Shown: piece by piece, positions 1 through 10,158 of the stretch
Layout: the number at the start of each line of letters is the position of its first letter
Position numbering within the stretch: the first letter of the stretch is position 1
Source of the DNA: Pseudomonas lalucatii
GTDB taxonomy: Bacteria; Pseudomonadota; Gammaproteobacteria; Pseudomonadales; Pseudomonadaceae
Assembly: GCF_018398425.1 (NCBI RefSeq)
Contig: NZ_JADPMV010000002.1
Location: 682,001-746,000, forward strand
Length of the DNA: 64,000 bases
Reading direction: 5' to 3'
Program-made: the position numbers and the translations under genes
Notes under the pieces: generated by a model
The model's database searches: none
Told to the model about the DNA's origin: nothing
Seen by the model: the letters and a program-made list of their open reading frames with translations, nothing else

Positions 1-514
1 ACCAGACGCTGACCAGTTCCTTGTAGGCCGCCCCCTGCAAGCCCTGGCGCGGGAAGGCCAGATAACGCACCTCGACGCCGAGCTTGTTGAGCTCGGGCAC
101 CTCGCTGTGCAGCTTCTGGCAGTAGCCGCAGTCGGTGTCGGTGAACACGGTGATATGGGTCTTGGCCTGCTGGGCCGGGAACACCACCATTTCCTTGGCG
201 GGAACGCCGTTGATCTGCTGGGCTATGGCGCGGCTTTCCTGCTCTTCGGTCAGGTTGATCGCCTGACCGTCCTTGAACTGATAGAGGTAGCCCTGCAGGA
301 CGAACTGGCCGTCGGCACTGGCATAGAGCTGGCGCCCACCCTTGAGCTGGACCTGATACAGCCCCGGCATCGGGCTCTCGGCGATGGCCTCGATCGGCAT
401 GTCGGGCTGGATCGACAGCAGGTTCTGGCGAATCGCCTGGTCGGGATCTGCGGCCAGGCTGAGGGTGCTGGCCAGAGCGAGGGCTACGGCCGCAGAGAGG
501 CGGGTCAGACGCAT
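1..514 (-). CDS. dsbC: Thiol:disulfide interchange protein DsbC (C-terminus outside window)
   Basis: Periplasmic disulfide-bond isomerase that reshuffles wrong disulfides and is kept reduced by DsbD. The ATG at 514 opens with a clear Sec signal peptide (about residues 1-21, ending S-L-A before ADPDQ). The DsbC/DsbG dimerisation domain follows, then a thioredoxin fold with the active site C129-G-Y-C132, the CGYC form typical of DsbC. Only 171 residues are in the window, against about 240 usual for the family, so roughly 70 C-terminal residues lie left of position 1. It sits downstream of xerD on the same strand, as in other Pseudomonas. Confidence 0.95.
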   Translation of the reverse strand, partial: MRLTRLSAAVALALASTLSLAADPDQAIRQNLLSIQPDMPIEAIAESPMPGLYQVQLKGGRQLYASADGQFVLQGYLYQFKDGQAINLTEEQESRAIAQQINGVPAKEMVVFPAQQAKTHITVFTDTDCGYCQKLHSEVPELNKLGVEVRYLAFPRQGLQGAAYKELVSVW

Positions 515-605
515 GGAAACTCCTGTCGAGCGACGGACAAACGAAGATCGGCACAGCCTACCATAGAAGCCCGCGAAGGCAGACGGCGGCAGCCGGACGG
601 CCGAG

Positions 606-1502
606 TCAGCCGCGCGGATGGTGTTCGGCATGCAGCGCCTGCAGCCGTGCGCGGGCGACATGGGTGTAGATCTGCGTAGTCGACAGGTCGCTATGCCCCA
701 GCAGCATCTGCACCACGCGCAGGTCGGCGCCGTGGTTGAGCAGGTGGGTGGCGAAGGCATGGCGCAGGGTGTGGGGCGACAACGCCTGGGCGATACCGGC
801 CACCCGGGCCTGGAGCTTGATGCGGTGCCAGAAGGTCTGCCGGGTCATCTGCTCGCCCCGCAGGCTGGGGAACAACACATCGCTGGGCTTGCCACCGAGC
901 AGCAGCGGCCGCGCCTCCCTGCTGTAGCGCTCGATCCAGGCGATGGCCTCCTCGCCCAGGGGCACCAGGCGCTCCTTGCTGCCCTTGCCGAAGACCCGCA
1001 GTACCCCCTGGCGCAGGTTGACCTGCTCCAGGGTCAGGCCGACCAGCTCGCTGACCCGCAGGCCACAGGCATAGAGCACCTCGAGCATGGCTCGGTCGCG
1101 CAGGCCGAGGGGGTCGTCCAGTTCGGGCGCCGCCAGCAGCGCCTCGACGTCGGCCTCGGAGAGCGACTTGGGCAGCGGCCGACCGAGCTGGGGCAGGTCC
1201 ACCTGCAGGGTCGGATCGACGGCAATCAGCCCCTCGCGCACCAGGTAGCGATACAGGCCCCGCGCCGCGGAAAGAAAGCGTGCGGTGGAGCGCGCCTTGT
1301 AGCCCTGGTTCAGGCGCCAGGCCAGGTGATCGAGCACGGCTTCGCGCCCGACCCGCTCCAGCAGCAGTCCGCGCTCGTCCAGCCAGGCGTTGAAATGCGC
1401 CAGGTCGCTGCGATAGGCCGCACGGGTATGCTCGGACAGGCCCTTTTCCAGCCACAGGGCATCGAGAAAGCGGTCGATCAGCGGGTGGTCTATGGCGGGC
1501 AT
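606..1502 (-). CDS. xerD: Tyrosine recombinase XerD
   Basis: Site-specific recombinase that works with XerC at dif to resolve chromosome dimers. At 298 aa it has the usual length. The N-terminal SAM-like core-binding domain is about residues 1-90 and the catalytic domain about 110-290. All active-site residues are visible: R149, K173, H244, R247, H270 and nucleophile Y279, numbered almost exactly as in E. coli XerD. It lies just upstream of dsbC on the same strand, which is the usual Pseudomonas arrangement. This is the housekeeping recombinase, not an island integrase. Confidence 0.96.
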   Translation of the reverse strand: MPAIDHPLIDRFLDALWLEKGLSEHTRAAYRSDLAHFNAWLDERGLLLERVGREAVLDHLAWRLNQGYKARSTARFLSAARGLYRYLVREGLIAVDPTLQVDLPQLGRPLPKSLSEADVEALLAAPELDDPLGLRDRAMLEVLYACGLRVSELVGLTLEQVNLRQGVLRVFGKGSKERLVPLGEEAIAWIERYSREARPLLLGGKPSDVLFPSLRGEQMTRQTFWHRIKLQARVAGIAQALSPHTLRHAFATHLLNHGADLRVVQMLLGHSDLSTTQIYTHVARARLQALHAEHHPRG

Positions 1503-1590
1503 GGAAGAGAGCTATGGCGGTGCCTGAAAGCGCGCTAGTCTTTCACAGCCTGGGCAAGTACGACCAGCGCCTCGCACTCAAGGACTCTCG

Positions 1591-3432
1591 ATGAACGAAC
1601 AGCAAATCCTCTTCGCCTTCGCCACCATCGGCGCCTCCGCCCTCGCCTGCCAGTGGCTGGCCTGGCGCCTGCGCCTGCCGGCGATCCTGTTTCTGCTGGT
1701 CTGCGGCATTCTCGCCGGACCGGTGCTCGGCTGGCTCGATCCCCAGGCCCTGTTCGGCTCCCTGCTGTTCCCCATGGTGTCGATGGCCGTGGCGCTGATC
1801 CTGTTCGAAGGCAGCCTGACCCTGCACCTGTCCGAATGGCGCGAGATCGGCACGGTGGTCCGACGCATGGTCACAGTGGGGGCCCTGGCCACCTGGGCGG
1901 TGATCGCCGTCGCCACCCACTACCTGCTCGGCTTCACCTGGGAGATGGCGCTGCTGTTCGGCACCCTGACCCTGGTCACCGGGCCCACGGTGATAGTGCC
2001 CATGCTGCGGGTGGTGCGACCCAAGGCCTCGGTGGCCAATATCCTGCGCTGGGAAGGCATCGTCATCGACCCGATCGGCGCCCTGCTGGCGGTGGTGGTG
2101 TTCAGCTTCATCATCGCCAGCGGCGAGGGCGAGGGCTGGAGCCAGAGCCTGACCACCTTCGCCGGGGTGATCCTCTGCGGCAGCCTGTTCGGCGTCGTCG
2201 GTGGCTGGGCCCTCGGCCAGGTGCTGCGACGCCAGTGGCTGCCGGACTACCTGCACAACCTCGCCGTACTGGCCACGGTACTCGGCGTATTCATCGCCTC
2301 CAACGAGGTGATGCACGAGTCCGGACTGCTGGCCGTGACCCTGATGGGCATGTGGCTGGCCAACATGAAGGGCGTGGACGTGCGGCACATCCTGCACTTC
2401 AAGGAGAACCTCAGCGTGCTGTTGATCTCCGGCCTGTTCATCCTGCTGGCCGCGCGCCTCGACCTGGCGGCCCTGCTCGCCTTGGGCCCGGCGGTCCTGC
2501 TGCTGCTGGCGATCATCCAGTTCGTCGCCCGCCCGCTGAACGTGGCCTTGTCCACCTTCGGCTCCAGCCTCAACTGGCGCGAGCGCGCCCTGCTGGCCTG
2601 GATCTCCCCGCGCGGCATCGTCGCGGCCGCCGTCTCGGCGATCTTCGCCATCCGCCTGAGCGAAACCGGCCACGCCGGCGCCGAGCTGCTGGTGCCGCTG
2701 ACCTTCGCCGTGATCATCGGCACCGTGGTGCTGCAGAGCGCCACCGCCCGCCCCCTGGCCAGCCTGCTCAAGGTCGCCGAGCCGGCTCCCAGTGGCTTTC
2801 TCATCGTCGGCGCCAACCCGGTGGCACGCACCATCGGCAAGGCCCTGCAGCAACTCGGCTGCCGCGTGCTGCTGACCGACTCGAGCTGGGAGAACATCCG
2901 CGCCGCGCGCATGGACAACCTGCCGACCTACTTCGGCAACCCCGCCTCCCAGCACGCCGAGGCACACCTCGACCTGGTCGGCATCGGTCACCTGCTGGCG
3001 CTGTCGCCGGCCGGCGAACTGAACACCCTGGCGAGCATGCGTTTTCGCCACGAGTTCGGCCACACCCGCCTGTTCAGCCTGGCCAGTGGCCAGGAGAGCC
3101 GCCGCAGCGACAAGCACCGCGCCAGCGACGAGCATCGCGGCCGCCCACTGGGCAGCCAGCCGCTGACCTACCCCCATGCCGCCAGCCGCCTGGCCCAGGG
3201 TGCCGAGCTGTACAGCACGACCCTGACCGACAGCTTCACTTGGAGCGAGTACCAGGCGCTGCACGGCTCGCGCGCCACGCTGCTGTTCGCCCGTGACCGC
3301 GAGGGCTGGGTGCACGTGGTGACGCCGCAAAGCAGCCTGCGCCCGCAGACCGGCTGGACCCTGGTGGCCCTGATCGAGGCCCAGGCGAGCGATACCGCGA
3401 ACGCCAAGCAGGAGAGCCTGCAGGCCTCATAA
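1591..3432 (+). CDS. Sodium(potassium):proton antiporter, CPA1 type with cytosolic nucleotide-binding-like tail
   Basis: Inner-membrane cation/proton exchanger of 613 aa. The first about 390 residues are a string of hydrophobic helices. They include a V-I-D-P-I-G-A segment near residue 154, where the transport aspartate of CPA exchangers lies, and a conserved R-G-I-V-A-A-A-V stretch. The remaining about 210 residues are soluble and start with a Rossmann-like G-A-N-P-V-A-R-T-I-G loop, resembling the TrkA-N/RCK domains that gate K+ and Na+ transporters. The ATG at 1591 is preceded by an AAGGA ribosome site. The gene is divergent from xerD. Whether Na+ or K+ is the physiological ion cannot be told from sequence. 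Confidence 0.85.
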   Translation: MNEQQILFAFATIGASALACQWLAWRLRLPAILFLLVCGILAGPVLGWLDPQALFGSLLFPMVSMAVALILFEGSLTLHLSEWREIGTVVRRMVTVGALATWAVIAVATHYLLGFTWEMALLFGTLTLVTGPTVIVPMLRVVRPKASVANILRWEGIVIDPIGALLAVVVFSFIIASGEGEGWSQSLTTFAGVILCGSLFGVVGGWALGQVLRRQWLPDYLHNLAVLATVLGVFIASNEVMHESGLLAVTLMGMWLANMKGVDVRHILHFKENLSVLLISGLFILLAARLDLAALLALGPAVLLLLAIIQFVARPLNVALSTFGSSLNWRERALLAWISPRGIVAAAVSAIFAIRLSETGHAGAELLVPLTFAVIIGTVVLQSATARPLASLLKVAEPAPSGFLIVGANPVARTIGKALQQLGCRVLLTDSSWENIRAARMDNLPTYFGNPASQHAEAHLDLVGIGHLLALSPAGELNTLASMRFRHEFGHTRLFSLASGQESRRSDKHRASDEHRGRPLGSQPLTYPHAASRLAQGAELYSTTLTDSFTWSEYQALHGSRATLLFARDREGWVHVVTPQSSLRPQTGWTLVALIEAQASDTANAKQESLQAS

Positions 3433-3672
3433 CCCGCCATGCCCTCGCCGCGCGCCGCCAACACCCCAGCTGGCGCGCCCGGCCCGGCCACACCGGCCAA
3501 GAGCAGGGACCGGCGGGCGCCCTGACTGGTCGATCAGGTCGAAACCGGACACCCCGCCGCCGCAGGGCCCAGTGGCGAATACCGGCCCGCACCGGACGAA
3601 TACATGCCACACCGCGCCCCGAACGCCCGCCGTCCGCGCCACGCCAGCCGCAGAAAACCCGCCCCAGAAACG
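3433..3672. other. Intergenic spacer with no supported gene
   Basis: GC-rich spacer between the antiporter stop and the rplS terminator. The reading frames here are short, unlike known proteins and without convincing ribosome sites. I see nothing functional in it. Confidence 0.6.
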
Positions 3673-3700
3673 AAAAAAGCAGCCCGAGGGCTGCTTTTTT
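3673..3700 (-). terminator. Rho-independent terminator of the rpsP-rimM-trmD-rplS operon
   Basis: A perfect GCAGCCC/GGGCTGC stem with a two-base loop is flanked by A6 and T6 tracts, 17 bp after the rplS stop. Because both tracts are present it could also work on the + strand. Confidence 0.9.
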
Positions 3701-3717
3701 CTGCAGGGAAACGCGCC

Positions 3718-4068
3718 TTAGGCGAGCTTCTCCTTGATGCGTGCGGCCTTGCCGGACAGGTCACGCAGGTAGTACAGCTTGGCCTTGCGCACGTCGCCGC
3801 GACGCTTGACCGCCAGGCTGTCGACCAGCGGGCTGTAGGTCTGGAAGGTACGCTCGACGCCCACGCCGTTGGAGATCTTGCGCACGGTGAAGGCGCTGTT
3901 CAGACCGCGGTTGCGCTTGGCGATGACGACGCCTTCGAAGGCCTGCAGACGCTGACGATCGCCTTCCTTCACCTTGACCTGAACGACGACGGTGTCGCCC
4001 GGGGCAAAGGTCGGGATCTCTTTGCTCATCTGCTCAGCTTCGATCTGCTGAATAATCTTGTTGGTCAT
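3718..4068 (-). CDS. rplS: 50S ribosomal protein L19
   Basis: Protein of the large ribosomal subunit at the 30S-50S interface, 116 aa, the normal length. The start [10 protein letters not shown] and the internal stretch [12 protein letters not shown] are standard L19. It is the last gene of the rpsP-rimM-trmD-rplS operon, 42 bp after trmD, and is followed by a strong terminator. The AGGAGCGCAGC leader before the ATG supports the start. Confidence 0.98.
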   Translation of the reverse strand: MTNKIIQQIEAEQMSKEIPTFAPGDTVVVQVKVKEGDRQRLQAFEGVVIAKRNRGLNSAFTVRKISNGVGVERTFQTYSPLVDSLAVKRRGDVRKAKLYYLRDLSGKAARIKEKLA

Positions 4069-4110
4069 GCTGCGCTCCTAAGACGGGCCACCTGGCCGGT
4101 CATCGATACG

Positions 4111-4863
4111 TTAACTATCGTCCCGCTGGCGGATGTATTCCTCCAGCAGCTTCTTCTCTTCTCCAGAAAGCGAGCGGCTATCCAGAAGATCGGCGCGGCG
4201 CTCCCAGGTCCGACCAAGGGACTGCTGCAAGCGCCAGCGCCGGATGTGTTCGTGGTTGCCACTAAGCAACACCTCGGGAACACGCTTATCCGCATACACC
4301 TCCGGGCGGGTGTAGTGCGGGCAGTCGAGCAAGCCATCCGTAAAGGAGTCTTCCTCGGCCGAGTCCGCATGACCTAATGCACCAGGCAAAAGGCGCGTTA
4401 CCGCGTCGATCAGCACCATGGCCGGCAGCTCACCGCCGGACAGGACGTAGTCCCCGATCGACCATTCTTCATCCACGTGCGCCTCGATAAAGCGCTCGTC
4501 GATGCCTTCGTAGCGCCCGGCGATGAGGATCAACGCCTCCTGCTCCGCCAGTGCGCGTACCGCTGACTGGGTCAGCTGACGACCCTGCGGCGACAGGTAG
4601 ATCACCTTCGCCTCACCACCCGCGGCCTGCTTTGCCTCGAGCAAGGCGTCCTCGAGCGGCTTGATCTTCATCACCATGCCCGGGCCACCACCGAAAGGCC
4701 GGTCATCCACGGTGTGGTGACGGTCTGTGGTGTAGCTCCGCGGATTCCAACAGGTCAGCTGCAACAGCCCCTGTTTCACCGCACGACTGGTGATGCCGTA
4801 GTCGCCGATGGCGGCAAACATCTCCGGAAACAGCGTAATGACTTCGACACGCAAGCCTGGCAT
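4111..4863 (-). CDS. trmD: tRNA (guanine-N1)-methyltransferase TrmD
   Basis: SPOUT-class methyltransferase that makes m1G37 in tRNAs reading CNN/UNN codons, preventing +1 frameshifts. At 250 aa it has the usual length. It contains the G-G-P-G-M-V-M substrate loop near residue 59 and the knot segment [10 protein letters not shown] near residue 139, which binds AdoMet. It begins 5 bp after the rimM stop and precedes rplS, the conserved operon order. Confidence 0.98.
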   Translation of the reverse strand: MPGLRVEVITLFPEMFAAIGDYGITSRAVKQGLLQLTCWNPRSYTTDRHHTVDDRPFGGGPGMVMKIKPLEDALLEAKQAAGGEAKVIYLSPQGRQLTQSAVRALAEQEALILIAGRYEGIDERFIEAHVDEEWSIGDYVLSGGELPAMVLIDAVTRLLPGALGHADSAEEDSFTDGLLDCPHYTRPEVYADKRVPEVLLSGNHEHIRRWRLQQSLGRTWERRADLLDSRSLSGEEKKLLEEYIRQRDDS

Positions 4864-4868
4864 GGTGT

Positions 4869-5405
4869 TCAGAAGTCCGCGTCCCAGTCGACCCGCATTT
4901 CACCGGCCGCCAGGTCGATCGCCAACACGCACTGCTCCGTATAGGGCAACAGACGCTCGCGATCATCCAGGCTGCCCGCGCAGGCCTTGACCACCATCAC
5001 ATCGTTGGCGCCGGTCTCGAACAGATGGTCGATCCTGCCGAGCAACTGCCCTGCCTGATCGATGACCCTGAGACCTTCCAACTGATACCAGTAGTACTCG
5101 CCGTCGCCGAGCGACGGCAGTTCGCTGCGGGGGACGCAGATCTCGAAGCCGGCGAATGTACGCGCCACTTCCCGATCATCGAGCCCCTCGAGCTTCGCCA
5201 CCAGGACCTTGCCCTGCAAGCGACCACTGGCCAATTCGACCTGCTTTACCTCGCCGTCGCGCTTGAGCGTCCAACGGCGGTAATCGAGCACGTTATCCAC
5301 GGGATCGGTAAAGGAGTACACCTTCACCTCTCCTCGCACGCCATGCACCGAAACGATCTTGCCGAGTACAACCAGGTCCTCGGCGGGTGCCGGCGTCGTG
5401 CTCAT
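4869..5405 (-). CDS. rimM: Ribosome maturation factor RimM
   Basis: Assembly factor for the head of the 30S subunit that binds ribosomal protein S19. At 178 aa it has the N-terminal RimM barrel, starting [13 protein letters not shown], and a C-terminal PRC-barrel with Y-Y-W-Y-Q-L-E-G-L. It starts 8 bp after the rpsP stop and stops 5 bp before trmD, so it is surely cotranscribed. Confidence 0.97.
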   Translation of the reverse strand: MSTTPAPAEDLVVLGKIVSVHGVRGEVKVYSFTDPVDNVLDYRRWTLKRDGEVKQVELASGRLQGKVLVAKLEGLDDREVARTFAGFEICVPRSELPSLGDGEYYWYQLEGLRVIDQAGQLLGRIDHLFETGANDVMVVKACAGSLDDRERLLPYTEQCVLAIDLAAGEMRVDWDADF

Positions 5406-5413
5406 AGGAGTGC

Positions 5414-5665
5414 TTAGGCAGCGGCCTTAGCAGCTTCCTTGAGCAGCTGAGCAACACGCTCAGACGGCTGCGCGCCCTGGCTCAGCCAGTAGCTGACGCG
5501 CTCTTGATTCACGGACAGCTTCACTTCGGCACCCGAGGCAACCGGATTGAAGAAACCGACGCGCTCAACGAAGCGACCATCGCGCGCATTGCGGCTGTTG
5601 GTCACGGTCAGGTGGTAGAAGGGGCGCTTTTTGGAGCCGCCACGGGCAAGACGGATGGTTACCAT
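5414..5665 (-). CDS. rpsP: 30S ribosomal protein S16
   Basis: Small-subunit protein of 83 aa, beginning [17 protein letters not shown], the invariant S16 start. The frame stays open further upstream, but the ATG at 5665 is the family start and is preceded by a GGAACGAA ribosome site. It is the first gene of the four-gene translation operon, and the promoter lies just upstream at 5739-5766. Confidence 0.98.
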   Translation of the reverse strand: MVTIRLARGGSKKRPFYHLTVTNSRNARDGRFVERVGFFNPVASGAEVKLSVNQERVSYWLSQGAQPSERVAQLLKEAAKAAA

Positions 5666-5738
5666 TGAACTTCGTTCCTGTAGTCGGTGCTGCAAAACTG
5701 AAATGCACGCATAGGGCACTAGGCCCGAAAGGCCGCAT

Positions 5739-5766
5739 ATTCTAAGGATTATCCGGCTTTTTGCAA
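5739..5766 (-). promoter_or_regulatory. Sigma-70 promoter for rpsP operon
   Basis: Read on the minus strand: -35 TTGCAA (5761-5766), 16-bp spacer, -10 TAGAAT (5739-5744). It lies about 75 bp upstream of the rpsP ATG, in the only AT-rich patch of this spacer. Confidence 0.6.
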
Positions 5767-5839
5767 ATCTCTTTTTCCGGCCGCCGGTCGCCGCCGACGC
5801 CAAGCCCACAGCCGCGCGCCCCGCGAGCGCGCGCCGGGG

Positions 5840-7216
<1,377 letters not shown>

Positions 7217-7373
7217 GCGCGTTCCTTTCGGGTTCTTCTGAACCGAGGCTGAGCTTGCGGCAGGCGGCGGATTATAGCGGAGAGTACCGGGCGCCGACAC
7301 CGCCAGCGGTCTTTCGTGGGGCGCCGGTTGTATGCCACACTCAGCGCCTTTCGGGCCTGCCTAACAAGGATTT

Positions 7374-8174
7374 ATGCACCCTCTGCTGCCCAGCCTCGCA
7401 GCCGCCTGCCTGTACGCCGGCGCCACTGCCTACCAGAGCCTTCGACTCACCCGGCGCGCCGTGCCGGACAAACGCCTGCTGGCCCTGCTCGGCGTGCTCG
7501 CCCTGCTCTTCCATGGCGCCAGCCTGTTCGCCCAGATGAACCATGCCAGCGGCCTGGCCCTGGACTTCTTCAATGCCGCCAGCCTGATCGCCTTCGCGGT
7601 GATCCTGCTGAGCCTGCTGGCCTGCTCGCGCATGCCGGTGGAGAACCTGCTGCTGCTGCTCTACCCCCTGGGCTGCCTGACGGTGCTGCTGGCGCAGTTC
7701 ATGCCCAACGGCACCCTGCGGCCGATCAACGAGGAACCCGGCATCCTCGCCCATATCCTGCTGTCGGTGATCGCCTATGGCATCCTCACCATCGCCGTGT
7801 TCCAGTCCCTGCTGCTGTTGCTGCAGGACTACCAGCTCAAGCACAAGCACCCGTCCGGCCTGATCAAGAGCTTCCCGCCACTGCAGACCATGGAGAGCCT
7901 GCTGTTCGGCTTCCTCTGGGCCGGCTGGGTGCTGCTCTCGCTGTCGCTGCTGTCCGGCGCGCTGTTTCTCGACGACCTGTTCGCCCAGCACCTGGCGCAC
8001 AAGACCATCCTCTCCAGCTTCGCCTGGGTGGTGTTCGCCGTGCTGCTGTGGGGCCGCCATCAGCTCGGCTGGCGCGGACACAAGGCCATCCGCTGGACCC
8101 TGGCGGGCTTCTGCCTGCTGATGCTGGCGTACTTCGGCAGCAAGCTGGTTCGCGAATTCATCCTGCATATCTAG
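7374..8174 (+). CDS. CcsA/YpjD-family inner-membrane protein (cytochrome c assembly-like)
   Basis: Integral membrane protein of 266 aa with about eight hydrophobic helices, related to the CcsA/CcmC heme-handling family. The conserved part includes G-F-L-W-A-G-W-V-L-L-S-L-S-L-L-S-G-A-L-F near residue 179, in the place of the WWD region of full CcsA proteins, and several membrane histidines. In Pseudomonas this gene conventionally sits between ffh and a CorC-like gene, as here. A direct role in cytochrome c assembly is not established for this short form. Confidence 0.8.
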   Translation: MHPLLPSLAAACLYAGATAYQSLRLTRRAVPDKRLLALLGVLALLFHGASLFAQMNHASGLALDFFNAASLIAFAVILLSLLACSRMPVENLLLLLYPLGCLTVLLAQFMPNGTLRPINEEPGILAHILLSVIAYGILTIAVFQSLLLLLQDYQLKHKHPSGLIKSFPPLQTMESLLFGFLWAGWVLLSLSLLSGALFLDDLFAQHLAHKTILSSFAWVVFAVLLWGRHQLGWRGHKAIRWTLAGFCLLMLAYFGSKLVREFILHI

Positions 8175-8183
8175 GCCCGCCCC

Positions 8184-9470
8184 GTGGACAACCTACACCC
8201 CGGCTTCTTGATCGGCCTACTGGTCTTCCTGCTGGCCTGCTCGGCCTTCTTCTCCAGCTCGGAGACCGGCCTGCTCAGCCTCAACCGCTACCGCCTGCGC
8301 CACATGGCCAAGGAGGGCCATCGCGGCGCCAAGCGGGTCAGCGACCTGCTCAGCCGCCCGGACCGCCTGCTCGGTACCATCCTGATCGGCAACAACTTCG
8401 TCAACATCCTCGCCTCGGCCATCGCCACCGTGCTGGCCATCCAGCTATGGGGCGAGGCCGGCATCGCCATCGCCACCATCGGCCTGACCGTGGCGCTGCT
8501 GATCTTCGGCGAGATCACCCCCAAGACCCTGGCCGCCCTGCATCCGGAGCGGGTCGCCTACCCCTTCAGCCTGCCGCTGTTGCTGCTGCTCAAGCTGTTC
8601 TACCCCCTGGTGGTGCTGCTCGGCTGGATCAGCAACGGCCTGCTCAGACTGCTCGGCGTCGACCCGGCCAGCAAGAGCAGCGACAGCCTGACCACCGAGG
8701 AGCTGCGCAGCGTGGTGCGCGAGTCCGGCCACGAGCTGCCGAAGAACCGCCAGAGCATGCTGCTGGGCATCCTCGACCTGGAGAAGGTCACGGTCAACGA
8801 CATCATGATCCCGCGCAACGAAGCGGTCGGCATCGACCTGGACGACGACATCGAGACCATCATCGCCCAGCTGCGCACCACCCCGCACACCCGCCTGCCG
8901 GTGTTCCGCGAGGACATCAACCAGATCGAGGGGGTGGTGCACATGCGCCAGATCGCCCGCCTGCTGAGCCACAACCAGCTGACCAAGGAGGCCCTGCTCG
9001 GCGCCTGCAACGAGCCCTACTTCGTCCCGGAAAGCACGCCGCTGTCGACCCAGCTGATCAACTTCCAGAAGCACAAGCGGCGCATCGGCATAGTGGTCGA
9101 CGAATACGGCGACGTGATCGGCATCGTCACCCTGGAGGACATCCTCGAGGAGATAGTCGGCGACTTCAACAACCAGGACAGCCTGCGCAGCCCGGACATC
9201 CACCCCCAGGAAGACGGCACCCAGGTGATCGACGGCGCCGCCTATATCCGCGAAGTGAACAAGGCACTCGACTGGCACCTGCCCTGCGACGGCCCCAAGA
9301 CCCTCAACGGCCTGATCACCGAGGCCCTGGAGAGCATTCCCGACAGCGCCGTGTGCCTGAAGATCGGCCCCTACCGCCTGGAAATCCTGCAGTCCTCGGA
9401 GAACCGGGTGAAAAACGTGCGGGTCTGGCAGGTCAGCCCGCAGACCCAGCCGGAACCCACGCAGGAGTGA
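8184..9470 (+). CDS. HlyC/CorC (CNNM-type) membrane protein with CBS pair
   Basis: Protein of 428 aa in the CorC/CNNM family, linked to Mg2+/Co2+ homeostasis. Order: DUF21 transmembrane domain (about 1-195, with the S-S-S-E-T-G-L-L motif near 24), a CBS-domain pair (about 205-330, including I-V-V-D-E-Y-G-D-V-I-G-I-V-T), and a CorC_HlyC C-terminal domain (about 345-420). The start is a GTG 9 bp after the ccsA-like stop, so the two genes are probably cotranscribed. Its last 38 bp overlap the convergent SGNH hydrolase gene. Confidence 0.88.
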   Translation: MDNLHPGFLIGLLVFLLACSAFFSSSETGLLSLNRYRLRHMAKEGHRGAKRVSDLLSRPDRLLGTILIGNNFVNILASAIATVLAIQLWGEAGIAIATIGLTVALLIFGEITPKTLAALHPERVAYPFSLPLLLLLKLFYPLVVLLGWISNGLLRLLGVDPASKSSDSLTTEELRSVVRESGHELPKNRQSMLLGILDLEKVTVNDIMIPRNEAVGIDLDDDIETIIAQLRTTPHTRLPVFREDINQIEGVVHMRQIARLLSHNQLTKEALLGACNEPYFVPESTPLSTQLINFQKHKRRIGIVVDEYGDVIGIVTLEDILEEIVGDFNNQDSLRSPDIHPQEDGTQVIDGAAYIREVNKALDWHLPCDGPKTLNGLITEALESIPDSAVCLKIGPYRLEILQSSENRVKNVRVWQVSPQTQPEPTQE

Positions 9471-10053
9471 GGGCCCCGGCCACCCCTTCGGCCCACAGGC
9501 GATAGCCCAGGCCGGACGGGTGATAGCCGTCCAGGGCCATGTACTCGGCGGAAAACGCCAGGTCCAGCGCACAGTAGTCGGCCCTCGCCCGACACGCCAC
9601 CTCGCGCAGCCGTGCATCCAGCAACGCCGCCCGCATCCCGAGCAATGCCCGCAACAGCCAGGGCAAGGCGCGGAAATGCTGCAGAGGCGGCACCCCACTG
9701 AACGCCACCCGCGCACCACGCCCCTGCAGCGCCTCGGTCATGTCGCCGAGCGCCTGCTGCCAACGGCGCAGCGAGGTCACGGCCGTGCAGTCGTTGACGC
9801 CGAAGACCAGCAGCGCCAGTTCCGGCGCGTCATCCAGCACCTGCGGCAGCAGGCGCCGGCGGGCCTCGGCGGCGGTGATGCCGTTCTCGCCACAGGCCCG
9901 CCAGGCCACCGGCTGCCCCAGGCGCTCGGCCAGGGCCTGGGCCAGGCAGCCGACCAGGGCGTGCCGCAGGCAGCTGACCCCGACACCCACGACCGTCGAT
10001 TCGCCGAGCACCAGCAGACGCAGGGGCGCACCCGGCAATTGCCCGCCGGCCAC
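9433..10053 (-). CDS. SGNH/GDSL-family hydrolase (possible 5' frameshift)
   Basis: Esterase/lipase-like enzyme. Block I is L-V-L-G-E-S-T (nucleophile serine, GDS replaced by GES). The G-E-N-G oxyanion glycine and the F-G-V-N-D asparagine block follow, and D-G-Y-H-P-S supplies the catalytic Asp/His near the C-terminus. The only in-frame start is a GTG at 10053, which gives 206 aa and almost no lead before block I. In another frame, bases about 10060-10130 encode a hydrophobic, arginine-rich stretch of the sort that begins Pseudomonas members of this family. A one-base shift near 10030-10060 is therefore possible. It lies after purT, same strand. Confidence 0.75.
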   Translation of the reverse strand: MAGGQLPGAPLRLLVLGESTVVGVGVSCLRHALVGCLAQALAERLGQPVAWRACGENGITAAEARRRLLPQVLDDAPELALLVFGVNDCTAVTSLRRWQQALGDMTEALQGRGARVAFSGVPPLQHFRALPWLLRALLGMRAALLDARLREVACRARADYCALDLAFSAEYMALDGYHPSGLGYRLWAEGVAGALTPAWVPAGSAG

Positions 10054-10158
10054 GCCACGCAGCGCTCCGCCGCCGGCGCCAGCCGCAGCGCCCTACGACG
10101 GCTGTGCAGCGCCAGCGGCACGACCAGCGGCAGCACCGGCGCAGCGCGCGCCAGGCGC

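Noticed and set aside
606..1502. XerD as the island integrase
   Set aside because: It is in the conserved backbone beside dsbC, with standard XerD length and residues, and is 21 kb from the island junction.
1543..3330. Minus-strand ORF of about 595 codons
   Set aside because: Antisense to the antiporter; Gln/His/Gly-rich nonsense typical of antisense reading of a membrane protein in GC-rich DNA.
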